Of a stretch of DNA of 64,000 nucleotides, positions 56,412-64,000 are shown piece by piece (position 1 is the first letter of the stretch; each line of letters opens with the position of its first letter). Below the pieces are notes generated by a model. It saw only the letters and a list, made by a program, of their open reading frames with translations, was not told the DNA's origin and made no database searches. Origin of the DNA: Beta vulgaris subsp. vulgaris (taxonomy: Eukaryota; Streptophyta; Magnoliopsida; Caryophyllales; Amaranthaceae); contig NC_079205.1 in assembly GCF_026745355.1 (NCBI RefSeq), positions 59,386,593 through 59,450,592 on the forward strand. The letters are read 5' to 3'. The position numbers and the translations under genes are program-made.

Positions 56412-59058
56412 GGTTATTGCCTTATTGGAATGATGACTAAGGATTAAGGCAAACCAGAGTGAATGTTGGAGGATATTTTTTCAGGGTTGTGAAGTATGAG
56501 TGTTATTGATGATACTAAACACGGGTGCACGATGAGGAAATGTGACACTTGTGCTTGGGATGTCACAGTTTATCGAATTGCTTGGAAATTGCTTTTATGG
56601 CGAAATGCACAAGGAATTACAGATAATGAATTTGATGGCCATGAAGGAAGGTTGCATAATTGGTGATGTGGTGTTGTGCACAATCACATTGATGGATATT
56701 CTGAGAGTGGAAACACTGGTATGGGCTTTAGTGCATTTAGAGACACGTGTAGTTGAAATTTGATGTATGATTTAGTTGTATGTAGTACTAATCTTGTAGA
56801 TGGCATTGGCTGCTATATGCTTATTCCAAAAATTCATTTATGCTTTTTATGCTAGATGTCCTAACGAAGGGTGAAGTAGTCTCCAGCAATGTTGCCTGTA
56901 ATGGACCACATTCATGATGGCAAGGGAAAGAAGCTGCAGATGTCTGATATCCTCACCGAATCTCCTATCTAAAGGTTTGCCACCAACTTTGAACTTGCGA
57001 TATAACGAATGAATGTCTTTACAAAAAGGGATGATACATGAATGATGAATCTATTAGATAATGCTGAACTAATTTTTATTATTACACTGATTGCATCTAC
57101 AATAGTATCATGAGAAGATCTGCTTTCATTGAGTACAAAATTAGATCATGGTATTGTGGTATATATGGTCAAATAATTTTCTAGGAGTCCAGAGAATAGA
57201 GATGTTCTTTTCATTGCTTGCCTTGATGTTAGTGACTTAGTGTGATATTAAGTATGTCAACATTGGGTAATAAAGCTATTGTACGTTGAGATAGTATAGG
57301 ATGCTACAGCCAACAGGTGTCAATAATTTCCTATACTTTATTATGCTATAGTAATATTGTTTTTAATATTTTTGAAAGAAGCCAAATGTTCTTGATGTTG
57401 CTCAGAATATTTCCTCTTGACTGTAAATTAATGAATCCAAAGCTTTTATTTTCTTCCTTTGAGCTAAAACTACACAGTTTGAACAATCTATCGTGGATTG
57501 TCATATGCCATTTCATGCTAAATTGCTGAATCAAATGGAAAAGAATTTGTTCAGTTACGTACTCATGGTCTCATGCAATATAGGTCCGAAATCCGAATAA
57601 ATGGTATTTCATTTATCTGAAAATTGAAAAAACCAATATACTTAGAAATTTAGCTTGATTGAATACAAATGTTTGACTCCTGATGTATATGTCATCGTTT
57701 TTCATGCACAGTGGAATATGTGGAACAGTGAAAGTCAAATCGACGAGCTCTTTATGATCTCCTAATTTATGTTGCAAATTCCTGAACTTGATCCCCTTAC
57801 TTTTGTTAGGGGAAAGAAAGTTTGATACTACATTTGTTAGATTACTTATTTCAAAGAAAATCAACACATAGGAAACATTAGGGCCTTAAAGATATACTTC
57901 GAGTTGATCAACCCAAACTACCTTAATCCAAATGAATGAAGCTGGAAGATAAAGTACAAATTACAAAACACAAAATCACACCCCTATTTCTGATACTAGC
58001 TGGTATTTTTCTAAACCGCTTTGCTTTCTAATGACATGTTGGAACTGTAACTCTGTAAGTCTTGAAGGGATGAAACAGAGACGTGAATTTTTTTAGAAGT
58101 GCTCCACTAATGCTAGGGTATCTCACCGTTGTTATGCCTGCAAGAAACTACTTTCTGTTTTTCACCGAGTTGCATTCTAAAATAGTGTCGAGAAAAAGTC
58201 TACTTGTGAATTGTAATGCCAGTGTGGGACCTCCTTATGATTTCAGATAATTAGCTTTACAACTTCAAGGATGATGGATAAGATACTAACAACTACTCTC
58301 TAGACACACCTTCACAACCTGCTTTGCCTGGCCAACCAATATGGACATTATCATTGTTAATACATGAGTTTCCACAGTTTTTCCAAGGTAAGAAAATTTA
58401 ACCGTTGATTAAGGATTTTTTTTTTTTGAAAAACAAATTGCAGCATTAGATTTAATTATAAATAGTAACATTCAGAATATTATCTTTTTAGAATTTAAAT
58501 CAGTATTATGTAAAGGACTGTTTGATGATCAAACTTGTGTCTGAAAACTCTGTCGGCTTATTAAGTGAAAAGGAAGTGCGTAACTGAGAATGATTTTGTC
58601 GAAATCATAATGTATGTCACTATTTGTGGCATGCTTCAATTAATTGATTGGAGCTTGCTTTTCTCTCTTTCTTTCAGGTGCTTGTACCAAATAAAGATTA
58701 CAGAGAGGGTTCAAGTTAGAAACTAAGCTTGTAGTAGGACTGCAAGAATAAGAAGCCAGTGTGACAGAGCTAAACTTGGGTGTGAAGTTATAGATTAGTT
58801 CAAGAAAAGTCTATAAGCAGATTGCCTAGTCATCGTCCCATCGGAGCTTTGCTTCTTTCAGGCACTAGGATCTTGTGAACTGCAATCATGAACTTAGTTT
58901 ATCAGTTTTGTTCACATGATGAGCAGCTATGAACTCATGGGTACCACTGTTCTTACCTGTAAGTTCAGACTGGTTGCTGCAATTCATTTGAGCCAGACAA
59001 ATCAAAATCTTGCTGTTGGCCTTCATAGATACTTCCCGGTTGCTTGCCATTACTTCTA
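56412..59058 (+). other. Region downstream of the PPR remnant
   Basis: No coding similarity found. The texture (T-rich, with CTTTCTTTCAG|GTGCTTGTACC near 58670) would suit introns and non-coding exons of a 3' UTR. Short frames at 56542, 57317 and 58886 were not convincing. Confidence 0.4.
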
Positions 59059-59305
59059 CTAGTTTTACATGCACGCAATGCGTGCGATAACATGTGATAA
59101 CAAATGAAGTAGAAAATAAAATTAATTGGGTAGAAAAATTGTTTTTACATTTTGTTTTCTCAAAAAACTGATGTGTTAGTTTAAATGTCTTACTTTTCCC
59201 CCCTTTTTCATTCAAATGAAATAGTTAGTTATCCTCTATTTTTTTTTCTTTTTTTTCTTTTTCTATTTTTTGGTGTCCCCCATGTGTTGCCTTATATAAT
59301 AGAGA
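59059..59305 (-). mobile_element. Non-autonomous Helitron, 247 bp, minus strand
   Basis: The best-kept ends of its family. On the minus strand it reads TCTCTATTATATAAGGC (59305 downward) to the perfect hairpin GCACGCATTGCGTGC (complement of 59071-59085), then ATGTAAAACTAG ending at 59059. Host A and T flank it. Same family as 9902, 11383 and 14147. Confidence 0.9.
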
Positions 59306-60561
59306 TTCACCTGTATATACAGGGCACCACTCTGCCAGCTCCATTTAAGCTCCAGAAAACTTTGTTGTAGCGAAGCTGATATGAATTATATCTGTAAATT
59401 ACCGACGAGCATAGAAATGGCATTGTAGAACAGATAATTCTTCTGACACAGTTATGGCTCTAAACAACGTTGTACACTGTTCGACTATAGAAACTCCTAA
59501 ATGGCTAAATGCTATTCCATTAGTATAATCAATAATGGAAAAGAAAAGGAAAAGAGGAAAATTTATGCTTATTCCAAATGAATATTGCCAATCTTTACCG
59601 GTTAGTTTTGTTAATCTGCTACCAAATATACTATCTGCTTTGTTATTTCCTTTTCATATGATTGGAGTATTCGACCTTAGTCCAGTGCTGAGTACTAGAT
59701 AGTAGATACTAGATAAGCTTAAGCTTATGCGTCATTCGCGCGTTGCTACCTGGTGGTTGTTCTTCCAAAATTATATGCATTATTTGCGTGTTAGAATCAA
59801 TGGATTTTATAAGTAGTTGTTAGTCCAAACATTTCATCACCCTTATTCCTCAAATCCCTCTCTCATTCTCTTTACCTCTACTCAACGACTCACCTTCATT
59901 ACTGGTTTTTGTACCTCATCGCATAGTATCTTCTCAAATTAAATCCCATTTCAAAATCGATATGCTATCTGCTAATCAAGTGGTCACTTTCTTTTTCTTC
60001 TCTCACCCATTGTGGCTTCGAAGCTCCCTAAACTCTTGGTTGTTATGTGGTTTTGCATCATAAACAGATAGACATTAGCATTTAGAATTAAGGTTTCTAA
60101 CTCATCGGCTCCCCTCTCTCGAATCTCCATCACCACGGCTTCACTTCTACAAACTGTCCCTCCTAGCAATCTGTTTTTTTGGTTTGGTTGTCCCCCACAG
60201 TTTTAGAAGATAAGATTGTGTAGGTAGAACAGTCTAGCAGAAATACAGGTTTTCATCACCCAAATGTGTTCAAAAGAAGTTTCAGAAGGCATCAATTGCA
60301 AGAATGAGGAAACCAGATTTTATCCAACAAAGAAAACTAGCAAAGTTTCATTATACAAATAGTTACCCAATCTCATTGAAGCTTTAACATAAAGCCAAAT
60401 ATGTACATTGTCTTGGCAGCTGACAAACATATTCAAGGTTGAAACAAAAAAAAAAGATATTGTACTCTGTATATGCTTAGCCAAGAGATTTGCAGGTATT
60501 GCAAAAGCGAGATACTGATACTGATAGTGTACTGTACTATAAGGCTCAAAAGATCATGGTG
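59306..60561. other. Intergenic downstream of the CBP60 gene
   Basis: No gene recognised. The part nearest 60562 is presumably the CBP60 3' UTR on the minus strand. A 61-codon minus frame at 59984-60169 has no similarity. Confidence 0.45.
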
Positions 60562-63500
60562 TCATTGGAACTTTCGCTTCTTATTAGGGTTACTTGCATC
60601 TTGGTGAAATGAAATCATGAACAGAGCAGCAGCTTTAGTCACATAACACACGGCTCTTAGCTTACTGGTAACATCAACATGATCCTGAGGACCGTTGTCC
60701 AATAACTTATCTATCATAGAAACCCAATCTTCATCTTCGTTATCGAGCATAGGACCTGGAAAATACAAATGCACCCACTAGTTTTAACAATGGTCTCATA
60801 GTAATTTTACCAAATGAAAATTAGCAAGGGGGGCCATTATTTATTGTCATATTTTCATACCTTTGTCCTGATACTGATAATTTGTGGGTGGAATACTGCA
60901 CATTGCTTCAGATATAAGACTGCCTCCATCCTGAATTCCCAAAAGCTGACCTATACCGGGGTTCATGCTGGATGGTGGTGGTAGGGGTTGCTGTTGCTCT
61001 TCTTGTTGTTCACCACCAAATGAAGATGGGAATACGGCTTGAAATGATCTTTGAGTGGCAGGATCATCAATCATTTCAAGCACGCTACGTTTCTCATAAG
61101 CACTACGCCGTAATAAATCAGCTTGTTTCTGCAAAATCACACGGAGTAACCCAGTCGCAAGTCACAATGGTGAGCATGTACTTATTTTTTCATTTGTATG
61201 CATTATGTCATTTCCTTCTCCAAAATGTAAAGCATTACTTGATAACAGAAGATAGAAATGATCTACCTTGTGGAAATCATCAAGGTCCTTATATGGTTGC
61301 CTCATTTGACCCTTGAATGCAACACTTTTAATATTGAACGCGCCATCTAATAGAAGAACATCCCCTGATGCTTCATGATGATATCTGTAAAGCTTGTCCA
61401 TTAACTTGCATGCTTCCGCATTTTTCACTATTGCATTCCATCTCGTTGCAGGAACACGGAGAATCTGATTTTGACAAGAAGAATAGTTATGGCTTCATTA
61501 TCCATTAGCATAAGACTTCATGGCAGTAAAGGTTGCATCAACTCGTTTAAATCAGGAAATCTGAAATAGTCCTTACCTGTTGCAGTTCTTCTGGGTAAGT
61601 ATGAATGCATTGTAGGAAATCTTGCACTGTACAAATTCCTACTCCCACAGCTCTTTGATATATTTGCCCGTTATTTCTTATATTAACCAAACGCCATAAT
61701 TTATCCTCTGCAGATGGAAACTTATGCTTCCTATCATCTAAACGAAGAAAGACCTCACGTTAGCCAATAAGAAGGAAGCATCAATCAAAGGCAGAATGTA
61801 ACAACCATGTGAATTGGGAAGACAGAAGTCACAAGCTGTGGAGAGTATATTCCAAACACTTTGCTTTACCTTTCATGTTTGACAAGTTGAGATTAGTTTA
61901 GATAAGTTTCAGTTAAGTTCAGAAAAAAATTCAATAAGTCCTGATAAGTTCAGCAAATATAAGGTAAAGGGACTGCACCTTATATGTTACAACTTACAAG
62001 TCACATCATAGAAGAACCAACACTTACTTTTCAGGCGGCGTTCTTTCACCACAAACGACTCGCTTACTGCTGCCTTTACAACCACTCCAGGGGGAAGACC
62101 CTTTACAACCTTAACTCCAAGTCTAAAGGTTCCATTTCTCATTGATTTCGAGTTATCAGTGAAAGCAATGTGACTAACACTAGCAACTCCTCTGCTCATT
62201 ACAATCTCGCATTTCCCCTTGAGTAGTGCTCCTTTGGTCTTCCTTGGTCTGGCGATATTGTTAGTGTAATCCTCCTCTGTCCAATCATCTCTATCTTCGA
62301 TGTCAAAATCACCATCAAGAACATCAATCTTAATCTTCATAGAGGATTCAGGGCCAATCTCTACTCTCTTTCCAGATTCAAGCAACTCCACTTCAAGTGA
62401 AGCTCCCTCATCTTCTATCTTGTCCATAGTTAACATTGTATCAGGTATGTTACCCGTAAATTGCAATTCCAAGCTCCTTGATGCAGATGACTCAGCTTGA
62501 TGAAGCAACGAGCTGCAACAAGGGTTAACCTTATCAAATTTGTGGACTACTACCGAAAGATTCTATATGCTAATTGCTATATTTTGAAAATTCCATACGC
62601 GTTAACATGAAGTTTATTTGTGGATTGCTCATATAGGAATTTATAAGTATATTATGAGGACCGAGGAAGTATTATTTTAGCAGTATATATAGAGTTTCTA
62701 GGTAATAAGGTAAACTAGATTGAATCTTATATTCATCGTACCAAAGCAATCGCTATTGTAACAAATGTTTTTGGACCTTAATCTATGTGACCTATTCTAC
62801 CTGATCTCTTGCAACTAGGGCTATTCAACTAAATCCATCCATGATCCATCGATCCAATTTAAAAATTGGATATCCGGCTATCCAATCAGAAAATTTTGAT
62901 ATATGAGAAACCGAATATCTATTTTCAGGATCAGAATATTCTTAGATTGGATATCCGAATTGAACAACCCTACTTCCAACCACCATGCGAGAGCTAGGTC
63001 TTAGAACTCCGGATCCAACTTTTACTATAAAAAGGGCAAGATCTAGTTCTTTAACATGCTTAACATTCTGTTATAAGTTCTTGACTACTTTAAGTCAATC
63101 AGTGAAGTAACAGATCTATAAGTAGTCATAAAAAGTTGCCAATAATAGGTGAAAAAACAGGACATGATAAAATTGTACCTCTATCAAGATCTAAGCATAA
63201 TAAGAATAGTCAACCAAGCAATACCTTGAATTTGGAAGCAGGATAGGTTTTTGCAACAATGGAAGATATGGTAGGAGTACGCGATTTAAAGCGTTTTCAA
63301 CCTATTGATGACATTCAACAACAATAACTCAATGTTCAGATGTACGCAATCTTATCTCTAATCATTCTAAACTACAACATAAACAATATTTTCCAATGAT
63401 CCAAGAAAAAAAACACAAGTATAAATTGAAGTTGTGAGAACATAAAATCCAACCAAATTAGGAAATAATATATGGATGGATGAACATCATTACCTCTTCT

Positions 63501-63797
63501 CCAATTGAAGGTTTAAGCTGAGCCATGAACTCTTGCATCCATACTCGTTTCACTTCCTCTAAGTTACTAGCACCTTTACACCAACACGTCCTAATATGCA
63601 GAAAGTTAAAAGTAACACCCATGTTAATTAACAGTAACACATCATTAGATGATGATAATCAACTCATAATTACAAATTATAATAAAATTTCATAATGTAA
63701 TGACTGCAATTTAAGGATATAAAGCTTAACCCAGATGATATATTACTTACTCTCGAAACTCGAATCGGTCTTGTTCATGGAGTTGTTGAGATGCCAT
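60562..63797 (-). CDS. CBP60-family calmodulin-binding protein
   Basis: Eight exons on the minus strand, all GT-AG and in phase: 63751-63797, 63494-63590, 63225-63301, 62028-62512, 61577-61737, 61267-61464, 60861-61128 and 60562-60755. They encode 508 residues. CBP60 proteins are plant-specific, nuclear, calmodulin-linked regulators of immunity and development. Family signatures include LELQF (88-92), VLDGDF (138-143), DDWTEEDY (149-156), FTDNS (191-195) and FRLGVKVV (203-210). Next comes the central block DKLWRLVNI...GVGICTVQDFLQ. Then a C-terminal block, RWNAIVKNAEACKLMDKLYRY, corresponds to the family's ARTCxLDDKLYxYY. A Gln/Pro-rich linker and a basic KKRKF end follow. The N-terminus contains VENALNRVLLPYLP, equivalent to the family's conserved helix. 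The sequence is rather diverged from the Arabidopsis forms, so I do not assign a specific member or say whether calmodulin binding is retained. Confidence 0.93.
62816..62972. mobile_element. hAT-like MITE in CBP60 intron 3, 157 bp
   Basis: The tips TAGGGCTATTCAA and TAGGGTTGTTCAA (right end read inward) are inverted. The flanking octamers CTTGCAAC and CTTCCAAC match at seven of eight positions. Internal TTGGATATCCGG repeats. It lies in the 712-bp third intron and leaves the splice sites untouched. Confidence 0.85.
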
Positions 63798-63943
63798 GGA
63801 ATTGGTTAGAAGCTAAAACTAAAATTACCCCAAGAAGTTTTGTTTTGAAAGAGAGAAATTTTATTAAAAGTTGGGATCAAACATTTTGTAAGAAATTAGG
63901 AGTGAGAAGTTGATTAGTTGAATGCTTCTTAGTCCTTAACTCT

Positions 63944-63953
63944 GTTTTTATAG
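63944..63953 (-). promoter_or_regulatory. Probable TATA box of the CBP60 gene
   Basis: On the minus strand CACTATAAAAACAGAG contains a good TATA element, about 150 bp upstream of the CBP60 ATG at 63797. It would place the start of transcription near 63915. Confidence 0.6.
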
Positions 63954-64000
63954 TGAAGGGAAGGACTGAAAATTCAAGGAAATGTATGCCATTGATAAAA

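Noticed and set aside
56542..56763. 73-codon frame downstream of the PPR gene as a continuation of it
   Set aside because: It lacks PPR motif spacing and has no conserved residues in common with the repeats.
1..64000. CRISPR arrays, bacterial operons or organellar inserts
   Set aside because: No regularly spaced identical repeats with unique spacers, no Shine-Dalgarno-led gene strings, and no stretch resembling plastid or mitochondrial genes was seen; the genes have spliceosomal introns.

Overview
The window looks like nuclear DNA of a eudicot plant. It is AT-rich and gene-poor, has GT-AG introns, and is packed with plant transposon types (Copia LTR element, LINE, tRNA-derived SINE, hAT, Mutator-like, Harbinger/Tourist, Stowaway and Helitron non-autonomous elements). 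The species cannot be fixed from sequence alone.

I can assemble four complete protein-coding genes. (1) A small LLM-domain B-class GATA factor (8621-9200, +, two exons). (2) A single-exon ribose-5-phosphate isomerase (17733-18539, +). (3) A five-exon small J-domain protein (29039-32154, -); its last exon lies 2 kb from the fourth, across an intron loaded with MITEs, and a SINE sits 37 bp past its stop. (4) An eight-exon CBP60-type calmodulin-binding protein (60562-63797, -). A fifth gene, a P-class PPR protein (55659-56411, +), is cut short after about five repeats.

Layout. 1-5467: an intact, very young Copia retrotransposon with near-identical LTRs and a TATAT target duplication. 5.5-8.6 kb: hAT element and small repeats. 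8.6-9.2 kb: GATA gene. 9.2-17.4 kb: repeat desert with Helitrons (all on the minus strand), Stowaway, Harbinger-like and Mutator-like MITEs. 17.5-18.5 kb: isomerase. 18.5-22.1 kb: non-repetitive, with two coding-like minus-strand blocks I cannot name. 22.1-29.0 kb: MITEs, a 5'-truncated LINE with an 18-bp target duplication, and a SINE. 29.0-32.2 kb: J-domain gene. 32.7-37.0 kb: nested MITEs and a Helitron. 37-45 kb: broken exons of at least three unrelated nuclear genes on one strand (mitochondrial uS15, CLPTM1-like, TOD1/MUCI70-like DUF616), the most unusual part of the window and a candidate for transposon-mediated gene-fragment capture. 46.5-51 kb: tandem repeats and Helitron 3' ends. 51.4-55.5 kb: a 4.1-kb hAT-type element with an exact 8-bp target duplication and arrays of AACTG repeats. 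55.6-64 kb: PPR remnant, Helitron and CBP60 gene.

The genes are not functionally linked as an operon would be. They are separate housekeeping or regulatory loci set in a transposon matrix. No CRISPR, rRNA or genuine tRNA gene was seen.
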